56,220 nucleotides of DNA, taken from contig NZ_JADKYM010000018.1 in the NCBI RefSeq assembly GCF_015475875.1, positions 1 to 56,220 of the forward strand, read 5' to 3'. The notes beneath the pieces are model-generated. The model was given only the letters and a program-made list of their open reading frames with translations. It did not search any database and had not been told where the DNA came from. Shown here piece by piece: positions 44,826 to 53,185 of this stretch (positions are counted from its first letter, which is position 1; the number at the start of each line of letters is the position of its first letter). Source of the DNA: Sphingopyxis solisilvae (GTDB lineage: Bacteria; Pseudomonadota; Alphaproteobacteria; Sphingomonadales; Sphingomonadaceae). Both the position numbers and the translations under genes were made by a program.

Positions 44826-46007
44826 ATGACGACCGAAGAATTTTCGCCACCCCGCCTCTCGCTACCCCGCCTTTTTCTTCGCTTTCTCCGTTTCGGGATG
44901 CTCGCCTTCGGCGGGCCCGTCGCGCAGATCGCTATGGTCAAGCAAGCACTGGTCGAGGAGGAACGCTGGATCTCGCCGGCGCGCTTCAACCGGCTGCTTG
45001 CGGTCATGCAGGTGCTGCCGGGGCCGGAGGCGCACGAGCTGTGCGTTCACCTCGGCATGATCGCGCGCGGGCGGATCGGCGGCCTGCTCGCCGGGCTCGG
45101 CTTCATGCTGCCGGGTTTCCTGCTGATGCTCGGCGTCGCATGGCTTTACCGCGACTGGATCGCCGGGTCGCCCGCGATGGGGCCGGTCTTTCTCGGCGCG
45201 CAAATTGTCGTCCTCGCCATCATCGCGCGAGCCGTGCAGCGGATCGGGGCGCATATCCTCGAAGACGCGCTGTTGTGGGTGATCGCCGGGGCGGCGCTGG
45301 CGGCCACGCTGGCGGGGGCCGTCTTCTGGATTCCGTTGGTTGCGGGCGGGCTGGTCTATGCCGTGGCCAGGCACCGCGCGGCGGCGGTTACGGTTGCCGT
45401 CGTGGCGGTCGTGCTGGCTGTTCTGCTGCCGGTCTCGGACCCCGCACCAATGACCGCCGCGGCGATGGGCGAGGCAAGCATCCTGGCGCTGTTCGTCGCC
45501 GGGTTGAAGGGCGGCCTGCTGACCTTCGGCGGCGCCTATACCGCCATTCCCTATGTCCGCGCCGACACCGCCGGCCGCGGCTGGATCAGCGATGCCAGCT
45601 TTCTCGACGGGGTGGCGCTGGCGGGCATGCTGCCCGCGCCGCTCGTCATCTTCGCAACCTTTGCCGGTTATATGGCGGGCGGTCTGCCCGGCGCGCTGGC
45701 GATCACGGCGGGGATGTTCCTCCCCGCCTTCGCCTTTTCGATGATCTTTTTCGAACGGCTGGAGGCGGTGGTCGAAAATCCGGCGCTGCACCGGCTGCTC
45801 GCCGGGGTCGCAGCCGCCGTCGTCGGGGTGATCGCGGCAACGCTGCTGCAACTCGGCTGGTCCACCACCGGGCGCGTCACCGATCCCGTAGTCGCGGCGA
45901 TGCTGTTTCTTGCCGCTCTGGTCGTGGCGTGGCGCGTCAAGGGATCATTGGTTGCCCCCGCGCTGGTCCTCGCGGGGGGTCTGGCCGGTTGGGCTATGAC
46001 GCCCTGA
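44826..46007 (+). CDS. chrA: Chromate transporter, CHR family (ChrA)
   Basis: 393 residues, the long two-domain type. Each half starts with the CHR signature: 'RFGMLAFGGPVAQIAMVKQA' near the N-terminus and 'KGGLLTFGGAYTAIPYVRAD' from about residue 228, with 'QVLPGPEAHELCVHLGMIAR' and 'AGMLPAPLVIFATFAGYMAG' as paired family motifs. About ten membrane helices are expected. It exports chromate (or sulfate-like oxyanions) across the inner membrane. The upstream leader hides its ribosome site. Confidence 0.94.
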   Translation: MTTEEFSPPRLSLPRLFLRFLRFGMLAFGGPVAQIAMVKQALVEEERWISPARFNRLLAVMQVLPGPEAHELCVHLGMIARGRIGGLLAGLGFMLPGFLLMLGVAWLYRDWIAGSPAMGPVFLGAQIVVLAIIARAVQRIGAHILEDALLWVIAGAALAATLAGAVFWIPLVAGGLVYAVARHRAAAVTVAVVAVVLAVLLPVSDPAPMTAAAMGEASILALFVAGLKGGLLTFGGAYTAIPYVRADTAGRGWISDASFLDGVALAGMLPAPLVIFATFAGYMAGGLPGALAITAGMFLPAFAFSMIFFERLEAVVENPALHRLLAGVAAAVVGVIAATLLQLGWSTTGRVTDPVVAAMLFLAALVVAWRVKGSLVAPALVLAGGLAGWAMTP

Positions 46008-46017
46008 TCGGACACGG

Positions 46018-46842
46018 CTATTTCTTGGTCGGTCGGCAATCCTTCAGCCAGACCGTCGACCGGCCATATTGCAACTGGTCGAACGTGCCGGTCAGTTCGA
46101 CATGCTTGTCGGGTTTCAGCTGCAACGCATACACCGACTGCCCCGGGGCCAGCACACAATTGACCGAATAACCGGCCGATGCGCGGCCCGGAACGATGTC
46201 GGTCAGCACATTGGCCACCAGGCCCCACTCGACCCGGTAGCTGTCGCCGAGCGGCCCGACATAGGCAATCGGGCCATAAAGGGTGAACTGCCGCCCCTCG
46301 TACCGTTTTTGCACCACGGCATGATTCTTGTCGGCCTGCCCGGTGATGTCCTGTGAAAATCGCAACACGCTCATGCGGATCGGCGCGCCCGCGGCGCTGG
46401 TCGCGCCCAGTCCCTGGGCGGCCAGCGTCTCGCCCGCCTTGCCGCCTTTCAGCTGGTTCAAAATGCCGCACATTTCGGCCTTGGCCCCCGCTTCGGGCAC
46501 CCCCATGCCGGCGCGCAACTTGGCCTCCATGCGGACATTGCCCGCGCCGTCGGCAGCCACTTCGATCGGGAAGGGTCGCGACTTGCCGGTGGCGGGCGGC
46601 TCGATCAGCATCGCCCCGCTCGCGGGTTCGGCGGCCAGGATGGCATAGCCTTTTGCGGCGACGATGCCATTGATCTGTCCCACCGCGCTCGCCATGCTCA
46701 TGTTCGGCACCGTCGTCGTCGCGACAAAACGCAGGCCGGTCACCGGATTACCCGTTTTGACGAATCCGTCCTCGCAGGTCGCCGCCTGCGCCGTTCCGGC
46801 GCCAACAAACAGAGCGGCACTGGCCAGAATCACGCGCTTCAC
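46018..46842 (-). CDS. Secreted hypothetical protein with OB-fold-like C-terminus
   Basis: 274 residues with a signal peptide (about 1-20, ending AQA). The C-terminal ~110 residues resemble the tRNA_anti-like OB fold: 'QKRYEGRQFTLYGPIAYVGP', 'YSVNCVLAPGQSVYALQLKP', then 'HVELTGTFDQLQYGRSTVWL' with a closing Cys. Four Cys residues could form disulfides. A periplasmic binding role is plausible but unproven. It converges with chrA. Confidence 0.7.
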   Translation of the reverse strand: MKRVILASAALFVGAGTAQAATCEDGFVKTGNPVTGLRFVATTTVPNMSMASAVGQINGIVAAKGYAILAAEPASGAMLIEPPATGKSRPFPIEVAADGAGNVRMEAKLRAGMGVPEAGAKAEMCGILNQLKGGKAGETLAAQGLGATSAAGAPIRMSVLRFSQDITGQADKNHAVVQKRYEGRQFTLYGPIAYVGPLGDSYRVEWGLVANVLTDIVPGRASAGYSVNCVLAPGQSVYALQLKPDKHVELTGTFDQLQYGRSTVWLKDCRPTKK

Positions 46843-46934
46843 AGGGGTTCCTTTCGGTTACGGGGGAAGCTCCCATCGCCGAAGTCGCGGCTTGAAACCA
46901 GCCGGAAAAATGTACCAGGTATCCCGTGACGGGA

Positions 46935-47417
46935 TCAGCGATACATGTCCTCGCGCAAGTGAATCCCGTGCTCGATCCACACCTTGAGCGCGCACAGCAT
47001 CTGCGACCAGCCCTGGCAATTGCCGTAGGAAGCGCTGAGCGCGCCCTGATTCTCGCGCCAACCCTCCTCGGCGATCTCGACCAGCGTGCGGCCATCGTCG
47101 AGCGCCTTGAAGCTCATCGTCACGCGGGTGCGGTAATCGGCATCCTGCAGGTCGCCGCCGTCGACATTGGGTGCTTCGCCCTCGCTCGCCTGCCATTCGA
47201 GCACGATTTTTTCGTCTGGCACGACCTCGATCACATAGACCGGAAAGGCACCGGGAAAATCATGGAAGTCCCATGTCACCGTCGCGCCGGTTTCCAGCCG
47301 GCCCTTGGCACCGCCGGTGGTAAAATATTCGGACAGTTGCGCCGGATCGGCAACCGCCTCGAACACCTGATGCACCGGCTTGGCGATCCGCGCCGCCACC
47401 CGAAATTTCAGTTCCAT
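46935..47417 (-). CDS. SRPBCC (AHSA1-type) domain protein
   Basis: 160 residues with a helix-grip START/Bet v1 fold: 'RIAKPVHQVFEAVADPAQLS', 'YFTTGGAKGRLETGATVTWD', and a C-terminal helix 'GALSASYGNCQGWSQMLCAL'. Members bind hydrophobic ligands, and those paired with an ArsR regulator often respond to organic toxins. GGAGAATGAAAA precedes the ATG at 47417. It is divergent from arsR and shares an operator-promoter region with it. Confidence 0.88.
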   Translation of the reverse strand: MELKFRVAARIAKPVHQVFEAVADPAQLSEYFTTGGAKGRLETGATVTWDFHDFPGAFPVYVIEVVPDEKIVLEWQASEGEAPNVDGGDLQDADYRTRVTMSFKALDDGRTLVEIAEEGWRENQGALSASYGNCQGWSQMLCALKVWIEHGIHLREDMYR

Positions 47418-47445
47418 TTTTCATTCTCCGCTTGAGTCGCAGTTC

Positions 47446-47473
47446 ATTATGTTATATTTTTATAACATGTCAA
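47446..47473. promoter_or_regulatory. Divergent promoter-operator for the SRPBCC and arsR genes
   Basis: A perfect inverted repeat ATGTTATA-tttt-TATAACAT (47449-47468) ends on the arsR start codon. On the minus strand it lies between a consensus -35 TTGACA (47468-47473) and -10 CATAAT (47446-47451), spacer 16. Rightward, TTGAGT (47432-47437) and TATTTT (47455-47460), spacer 17, would start arsR almost at its ATG. Confidence 0.7.
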
Positions 47474-47826
47474 TTCACGATAAGTTCGATGCGACCTTCA
47501 AGGCACTGGCCTCGCCAGTGCGTCGGCAGATTTTGGACGATCTCAAGGATCAGCCACTGACCACGGGCGCGCTGTGCAGCCATTTCGCCGACATCGACCG
47601 CTGCACGGTGATGCAGCATCTCAAAGTGCTGGAGGAGGCGGGGCTGGTGATAGCCGAACGCCGCGGCCGCGAACGGTGGAACCACCTCAACGCGATGCCG
47701 ATTCAGGATATCCACGACCGCTGGATCGGCCCCCATGCCGCCGCCGCCAGCGCCCGGCTGGCACGGTTCAAACAGGCGGTCGAGGCGCAAAAAATTGGCC
47801 GGGAAGCGAACTCCCCGGCCGAATGA
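47467..47826 (+). CDS. ArsR family transcriptional regulator
   Basis: 119 residues from the ATG at 47467; an upstream ATG at 47449 would lie within the operator. Winged helix-turn-helix: 'FKALASPVRRQILDDLKDQP', recognition helix 'DRCTVMQHLKVLEEAGLVIA', wing 'ERRGRERWNHLNAMP'. There is no CxC metal motif, so it probably senses something other than arsenite. It should repress itself and the divergent SRPBCC gene. Absence of a Shine-Dalgarno and the promoter position suggest a leaderless message. Confidence 0.92.
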   Translation: MSIHDKFDATFKALASPVRRQILDDLKDQPLTTGALCSHFADIDRCTVMQHLKVLEEAGLVIAERRGRERWNHLNAMPIQDIHDRWIGPHAAAASARLARFKQAVEAQKIGREANSPAE

Positions 47827-47845
47827 TGTCGTCAAACGCTACGGC

Positions 47846-49690
47846 TCACCACCCCTGCGGCTTGCCCTTGTTCTGCTCGTCCAGCCACGCTTTCAGCGGC
47901 GCGAAATAGTCGGCCATCGCCTTGCCCGACATCTCGCGGCTGCCGGTAAAGGCTTCGAGCGCGTCGGGCCACGGCTTCGACGCCCCCATTTCGAGCATCG
48001 CATTCAGCTTCGCGCCGACCTCCTTGTTGCCATAGAAGGAACAGCGATGGAGCGGGCCGGTCCAGCCGGCCTGCTTGCACGCCGCTTCGTAGAACTGGAA
48101 CTGCAGGATACGCGCGAGGAAATAGCGGGTGTAGGGGGTGTTGCCGGGGATGTGGTATTTCGCACCCGCGTCGAAGGCATTCGCCGGCCGCTCGCCCGGC
48201 GGGACGATGCCCTGATATTGGGTGCGCAGCTGGGTCCAGGCGCGGTTGTAATCGGCTGGCTTAATCGTGCCGTCGAACACGCCCCAGCGCCAGCGATCGA
48301 CGAGCAGGCCGAACGGCAGGAACGCCACCTTGTCCATCGCCTGCCGCAAGAGCAGGCCGATATCCTTGTCGGCGCTCGGCACCTTCGCGGTGTCGAGCAG
48401 GCCGATATCGACGAGATATTGCGGGGTGATCGACAGCGCGACGAAATCGCCGATCGCTTCGTGGAAGCCGTCATTGGCGCCGTTCAGGTAAAGAAACGGC
48501 TGATCCTTGTACGCCCGCTGATAATAGTTGTGACCAAGCTCGTGGTGGATGGTGGTGAAGTCGTCGGCATTTACCTTGATGCACATCTTGATGCGGATGT
48601 CGTCCTTGTTGTCGATATCCCAAGCCGAGGCGTGACACACGACTTCGCGGTCGGCGGGCTTGGTGAACATGCTCCGCTTCCAGAAGGTTTCGGGCAGCGG
48701 CGCCATGCCCAGTGACGAATAGAAATTCTCGCCGATCTTGACCATGTCGAGCGGCGACTTGCCTTGCGCAGTCAACAGCTCGCCAACGTCATAGCCGAGG
48801 TCACCCGACCCCGCGGGCGCAACGAGCGGGTAGATATTGCCCCATTCCTGCGCCCACATATTGCCCAGCAGGTCGGCGCGGATCGGGCCGGTCTTGGGCT
48901 GCACTGCATCGCCATATTTCTCGTTGAGTTTCCAGCGCGTATAGGTGTGAAGCGCCATATAGAGCGGTTTTACTTCCTGCCACAGCCGCTCGGTCGTCTT
49001 GGCGAAATCCTCGGGCGACATGTCGTAGCCCGAGCGCCACATCGCGCCCGTATTGGCAAAGCCCAGTTCCTGCGCGCCTTCGTTGGCGATCGCGACCATC
49101 CGGGCGTAGTCATCCTTCATCGGGGCGCCGACATTGTCGTGCCAGCTCGTCCACATTTCGGCGAGTTCGGCGGGCGTCCGCTCGATATTGCCCATCTGCT
49201 CCTCGATATCGGAGCCCGAGATTTCCTTGCCGTTCAGCGTCCCGCGGCCCTTGCCATATTGCGATTGCAGCGCGGTCGCGATCCGGTTGAGTTCGGTTGC
49301 GGCGCCCTTTCTGGTCGGTGCAGGCAGGACTAGGCCCGTGCGCAACATGTCCAGCTTGCGCCGGGTATCGGCGCTGAGGCCGGGAACATCCTTGTACTTT
49401 GCCGCCTCAAGCGCATATTTCACCGATTTCTCGGTGCCAACGGCGTTGATCCGCGCCGCCATCGCGTCGGTATCTTCGGTGATATAGGTACTGTTGACCC
49501 AGTTTACCTGGCTTGCCTCGACGGTATAGTCGAACAGATCCTTTTCGGCGGCGGCGACAAAGGCATCCGCTTCGGCGGCGGTGGGTTTCGCGGTTTTCGC
49601 GCTGGCGGCCGGTTTCGGATCAGCGGCCATCACCGGCGCGGTCAGCGCGAGCGACAAGGCCAGCGACAAGCTGGATATCATGGCTTTCAT
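47846..49690 (-). CDS. M2 family peptidyl-dipeptidase (ACE-like), secreted
   Basis: 614 residues with a signal peptide ('LSLALSLALTAPVMA'). Zinc site H383-E384-L-G-H387 lies in 'HHELGHNYYQRAYKDQPFLY', with the third ligand Glu in 'GFHEAIGDFVALS'. This is the gluzincin M2 family of angiotensin-converting enzyme. It removes C-terminal dipeptides in the periplasm. Length is typical for single-domain bacterial members. It converges with arsR. Confidence 0.94.
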   Translation of the reverse strand: MKAMISSLSLALSLALTAPVMAADPKPAASAKTAKPTAAEADAFVAAAEKDLFDYTVEASQVNWVNSTYITEDTDAMAARINAVGTEKSVKYALEAAKYKDVPGLSADTRRKLDMLRTGLVLPAPTRKGAATELNRIATALQSQYGKGRGTLNGKEISGSDIEEQMGNIERTPAELAEMWTSWHDNVGAPMKDDYARMVAIANEGAQELGFANTGAMWRSGYDMSPEDFAKTTERLWQEVKPLYMALHTYTRWKLNEKYGDAVQPKTGPIRADLLGNMWAQEWGNIYPLVAPAGSGDLGYDVGELLTAQGKSPLDMVKIGENFYSSLGMAPLPETFWKRSMFTKPADREVVCHASAWDIDNKDDIRIKMCIKVNADDFTTIHHELGHNYYQRAYKDQPFLYLNGANDGFHEAIGDFVALSITPQYLVDIGLLDTAKVPSADKDIGLLLRQAMDKVAFLPFGLLVDRWRWGVFDGTIKPADYNRAWTQLRTQYQGIVPPGERPANAFDAGAKYHIPGNTPYTRYFLARILQFQFYEAACKQAGWTGPLHRCSFYGNKEVGAKLNAMLEMGASKPWPDALEAFTGSREMSGKAMADYFAPLKAWLDEQNKGKPQGW

Positions 49691-49765
49691 GGGGTGCGTC
49701 CTCTGAACTGTTCCAAGGCGCTCTTCGGCGCGATGGGAACAGCTAGGCGCTTGCTGCGAGTCCGG

Positions 49766-50518
49766 TCAAGCGGTCAGGAACGCGGTGATTGCCGCGCCCA
49801 GTTCAGGCTCGGTCACGCTCGACATATGGGTGCCCGGGATCGTCGCGAGCGTCGCGTCGGGCAATATCGCGACGAGCTCTTCGGCGGATCCATTATCCTG
49901 ATCCTGCTCGCCGCACACGACAAGCACCGGCATCGTGAGCGCCGCGAGTGCTTCCGGCGGGGTGTCGGTGAAGCTGTCGAGCAGATGTCCGGCGGCAATG
50001 CGGTCGACCCTCATCGTCTTCATGAACTGGATCGACAGCCAGGTGTCGTCGCCGCGCTTGGCCGTTTCATATTCGGCGATCGCGCGCTTGAAAAAGGCGC
50101 CGCGCCGCTGCCAGCCCGCGAGTCCCGCCAACCCCATGCCGCCCAGGATCAGCCTCCGCGGCTTCATCCCCGCGACGACCGCGCGGACGCTGGTGCGGGC
50201 GCCGAGCGAAAAGCCGCCGAGATCGAAGTCGGTCAGCGCCAGATGCGCGACCAAATCCTCGAGATCGCGCACCAGCACGTCGGGAGGATAATGCTCCTCC
50301 TCATGCGGCGCGTCGCTCGACCCGTGGACGCGCAGGTCGGGCATGATCACGCGGTAACCCTCGGCCGCGATTCGCGCCGCAGTGCCGAACTTGATCCAGT
50401 TGACCTCGCCGCTCGAGAACAAACCGTGGAGCAGCAGCAACGGCCGACCCTCGCCCGTTTCGCGCCACGCCAGCCGCACGCCGTCGCGCGCTTCGAAAAA
50501 TTGTGGGTCGTTCGTCAT
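49766..50518 (-). CDS. Alpha/beta hydrolase
   Basis: 250 residues from the ATG at 50518. The oxyanion strand is 'LLLLHGLFSSGEVNW', the nucleophile elbow is Ser in 'LGGFSLGARTSVR', Asp is near 'MPVLVVCGEQDQDNG' and the terminal His is in 'IPGTHMSSVTEPEL'. Resembles esterase or haloperoxidase-type enzymes; the substrate is unknown. It lies 42 bases after the DsbA-like isomerase gene and may share its transcript. Confidence 0.92.
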   Translation of the reverse strand: MTNDPQFFEARDGVRLAWRETGEGRPLLLLHGLFSSGEVNWIKFGTAARIAAEGYRVIMPDLRVHGSSDAPHEEEHYPPDVLVRDLEDLVAHLALTDFDLGGFSLGARTSVRAVVAGMKPRRLILGGMGLAGLAGWQRRGAFFKRAIAEYETAKRGDDTWLSIQFMKTMRVDRIAAGHLLDSFTDTPPEALAALTMPVLVVCGEQDQDNGSAEELVAILPDATLATIPGTHMSSVTEPELGAAITAFLTA

Positions 50519-50560
50519 GCCCCGGCTATGCCCGTGCAGCGGCCGGTTGGGCAAGGCCGT

Positions 50561-51208
50561 TCAGCGCGGGCGGAGACCCTTTTGCTCCATGCGCCAACGC
50601 GCCATTTCGATGCGGTCCTGCCCGAAAAAGGGCTCACCGTCGAACACCAAAGTCGGGACGCCCCAATGACCGGCGATTTCGAGTGCGACCTGGTTCGCCG
50701 CGATCTCGTTGTCGAGCGCCGGCGCGTCGCGCTCCGCCTCGGCGTCGAGTTCGGCGAGGTCGAGCCCGGCTCGTTTTGCGGCGCCGGCCAGATGGTTGCC
50801 GAGATGCCAGTCGGTCGCGCCGCCCCAGATCAGCTGCGCCGCTTCATGCGCGAACGCCAGGCTCTTGCCGCGGCGCGACGCTGCCTGACCGAGGCGGGTG
50901 AGGCGGTAGATATAGGGTTGGTCGGCGGCGATCTCGCGCGTCATGACATTCTGGACGATCGGGTCGGGGCGCGGCGGGCCGAAGGGAATGCCGTGAAACT
51001 GCGCGACGCGGATCATGTCGCGCATCGTGTAGCTGAGCCAATTGGGGTGGTTCCGCTCGAAAAAGTCGGGCTGGCGGATCGCGAGCGGATAGACGGGGCG
51101 CAGGTTGATCGTCACGTCGTGGCTGGCGGCGAGCGCGCGGTAGCGGCCGATGGCGAGGTACGAATAGGGCGAGCGGAACGACCAGAAGAGGTCTGCGGTC
51201 AAGGTCAT
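50561..51208 (-). CDS. 2-hydroxychromene-2-carboxylate isomerase / DsbA-like protein
   Basis: 215 residues with a thioredoxin-like DsbA/kappa-GST fold. The N-terminus 'TADLFWSFRSPYSYLAIGRY' carries Ser in place of the redox Cys, as in 2-hydroxychromene-2-carboxylate isomerases. 'GHWGVPTLVFDGEPFFGQDR' contains the cis-Pro loop. Such enzymes use glutathione in aromatic ring degradation, but no ring-cleavage genes are nearby, so the substrate is open. It is divergent from marR. Confidence 0.85.
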   Translation of the reverse strand: MTLTADLFWSFRSPYSYLAIGRYRALAASHDVTINLRPVYPLAIRQPDFFERNHPNWLSYTMRDMIRVAQFHGIPFGPPRPDPIVQNVMTREIAADQPYIYRLTRLGQAASRRGKSLAFAHEAAQLIWGGATDWHLGNHLAGAAKRAGLDLAELDAEAERDAPALDNEIAANQVALEIAGHWGVPTLVFDGEPFFGQDRIEMARWRMEQKGLRPR

Positions 51209-51316
51209 GACGCCATCCTGCGGAAATCACGCCGCTTTGCAAGCATTGTCGGAGAAATTTACACCAAGACGGATCGTTTTCGCGGAAGTTGTCGAAGTTG
51301 TCACCTGGTCGATCCC

Positions 51317-51345
51317 TTGCAGTTAATAGCAGTTGCTATTATATC
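51317..51345 (+). promoter_or_regulatory. marR promoter with palindromic operator in the spacer
   Basis: TTGCAG (51317-51322), a 17-base spacer and TATATC (51340-51345). A perfect inverted repeat TAATAGCA-gt-TGCTATTA (51324-51341) fills the spacer, so bound repressor would block RNA polymerase. The marR ATG starts seven bases after the -10 without a Shine-Dalgarno. Confidence 0.7.
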
Positions 51346-51352
51346 GCATGCC

Positions 51353-51799
51353 ATGAGTGATACGATCGGATTTCTGCTGAACGATAGCGCGCGGCTGTTC
51401 CGCCGCGCGTTCAACGCCCGCACCCGCGACAGCGGCATCACCGCACTGCAATGGCGGCTGCTGATTTATTTGCGCCGCCACGAAGGGATCCGGCAAGGGC
51501 CGCTGGCTGAACTGATCGAGGTCGAGCCAATCACTCTGTCGCGAATGATCGACCGGCTGGAAGAGGCCGGACTGGTCGAACGCCGCGCCGACCCGAGCGA
51601 TCGCCGCGCCTGGCTGCTCTATCTGGCGCCGGGCGCCGACGAGCTGTTGACCGCGATGCGCGCGACGACCGACGCGCTGAACGCGGAGGCGACCGAGGGG
51701 CTGACCGCGGCCGAGCGCGACCAGCTGGCGGCGCTGGTCGAGCGCGTCCGCGCCAATCTGTCGCGCCGCGAATGCCTGAAAGAAGAGGAGGCCGCCTGA
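51353..51799 (+). CDS. MarR family transcriptional regulator
   Basis: 148 residues from the ATG at 51353. Winged helix: 'LQWRLLIYLRRHEGIRQGPL', 'AELIEVEPITLSRMIDRLEE', wing 'RRADPSDRRAWLLYLAP'. It heads the efflux operon: its stop and the emrA ATG share one base (TGATG). It is expected to repress marR-emrA-emrB and release on binding a toxic small molecule. The operator overlaps its own promoter. Confidence 0.94.
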   Translation: MSDTIGFLLNDSARLFRRAFNARTRDSGITALQWRLLIYLRRHEGIRQGPLAELIEVEPITLSRMIDRLEEAGLVERRADPSDRRAWLLYLAPGADELLTAMRATTDALNAEATEGLTAAERDQLAALVERVRANLSRRECLKEEEAA

Positions 51800-52908
51800 T
51801 GGACCAGCTGTCACCCGCGCGCCGTGCCGCCGATGACACCAAGCCGGCGCCGCAGGCCGACCCGGTGCCACCCCCCGCCGCTGCGGCAACGCGCGAAACG
51901 CCGAAATGGCGCACCCGCCTGCTGATGTTCGGCCTGCCGGCGTTACTGATTGCCGGGGGCGCCGGCTGGTGGCTTACCAGCGGCGGGTCGGTGTCGACCG
52001 ACAATGCCTATGTCCAGATGGACAAGGTGTCGGTCGCCGCCGAAGTGGGCGGCCGGATCACCGAAGTGGCCGTGCGCGACGGGCAGCAGGTCGCCGCCGG
52101 GCAGTTGCTGTTTCGCATCGACGGCGAACCCTATGCGCTGAGCGTTGCGCAGGCGAATGCCGCGATCGATGCGGCGCAGGTCGAGCTCGGCAATCTGGCG
52201 GCAAGCGCCCGCACGTCGAGCGTCGATATCGCCGCGGCGCGCGAGGATGTCGCCTTTGCCCAGGTCAATTTCGAGCGGCAGGCAGCGCTGATGGAAAAGG
52301 GCTTCACGACCCGCGCCGCCTATGACGCGTCGCGCCACGCGGTCGCGCAGGCGCGCGAGCGGGTGCGGCAGGCCGAGGCCGCCGCCGCCGAGGCGCGCAC
52401 CAAGCTGGCCACGGGTCCGGCGAGCGGGGTCAACCCGCAGGTCGAAGCGGCTCGGGTCCAGCGGTCGCAGGCGCAGGTGAATCTCGCCCGCACCACCATC
52501 CGCGCGCCGAGCGCCGGTCGCGTCGCGCAAGCGGACCGGCTCCAGATCGGCCAGATGATGGTCGCGGGGCTGCCCGCAGTGACGCTGGTCGACACCGCGC
52601 ATCCGTGGGTCGAGGCCAATTTCAAGGAAACCGACCTCGCCGATATGCGCGTCGGGCAGCGCGCCGAGGTGACGTTCGATGCCTATCCGGGGCTGAAGGT
52701 ACGCGGCCATGTGCTGACCATCGGCGCCGGGACGGGCAGCGAATTTTCGGTGCTGCCGGCGCAGAATGCGACCGGCAATTGGGTCAAGGTGGCGCAGCGG
52801 GTGCCGGTGCGGATCGCGTTCGACGAAAAACCGGCGCGCGAGATGATCGCGGGGCTGTCGGCGGAGGTGCGGGTGTTTACGAGCGGCGGTGCGGTGAAGG
52901 GGGAGTAG
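51799..52908 (+). CDS. emrA: HlyD/EmrA-type membrane fusion protein
   Basis: 369 residues. A cytoplasmic N-terminus rich in Pro/Ala, one membrane helix (about 44-62), then the periplasmic adaptor: 'SVSTDNAYVQMDKVSVAAEV', lipoyl-like halves, an Ala/Glu-rich coiled-coil hairpin (about 125-220) and 'TTIRAPSAGRVAQADRLQIG', the HlyD signature. It links the EmrB transporter to an outer-membrane channel, which is not encoded nearby. It is coupled to marR. Confidence 0.93.
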   Translation: MDQLSPARRAADDTKPAPQADPVPPPAAAATRETPKWRTRLLMFGLPALLIAGGAGWWLTSGGSVSTDNAYVQMDKVSVAAEVGGRITEVAVRDGQQVAAGQLLFRIDGEPYALSVAQANAAIDAAQVELGNLAASARTSSVDIAAAREDVAFAQVNFERQAALMEKGFTTRAAYDASRHAVAQARERVRQAEAAAAEARTKLATGPASGVNPQVEAARVQRSQAQVNLARTTIRAPSAGRVAQADRLQIGQMMVAGLPAVTLVDTAHPWVEANFKETDLADMRVGQRAEVTFDAYPGLKVRGHVLTIGAGTGSEFSVLPAQNATGNWVKVAQRVPVRIAFDEKPAREMIAGLSAEVRVFTSGGAVKGE

Positions 52909-52933
52909 GGGTGGGCTTGGCGTCCCCCAAGCG

Positions 52934-53010
52934 CGTCATTGCGAGCGAAGCGAAGCAATCCAGAGCTGGCGTAAACCGCTCTGGATTGCTTCGCTTTGCT
53001 CGCAATGACG
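52934..53010. repeat. Inverted repeat of the 'agcgaagcaatccag' type
   Basis: Arms of about 30 bases ('cgtcattgcgagcgaagcga' onward, and its complement ending 'tcgcaatgacg') enclose a 17-base core. A diverged copy lies at 39224. Here it forms the first half of the insertion between emrA and emrB. Confidence 0.85.
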
Positions 53011-53040
53011 AGGATATGGGTACTGAACTTAGAGACGTAT

Positions 53041-53173
53041 CCTCCCTGTGGCGCAGCCATGGGGAGGTGGCAGCGCGCAGCGCTGACGGAGGGGCTTTGG
53101 CGCCGCCGTCGCTGCCCCTCCACCCCTTGCTTCGCAAGCGGTCCTCCTCCCCATGGCTTCGCCACAGGGAGGA
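53041..53173. repeat. Dispersed ~133-bp palindromic element, copy 6, between emrA and emrB
   Basis: Complete copy in the orientation of 34320 and 42997. Its last bases (AGGGAGGA, 53166-53173) lie 12 bases before the emrB ATG and provide the only Shine-Dalgarno-like sequence for that gene. Confidence 0.9.
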
Positions 53174-53185
53174 TTGGGTTTAGCC

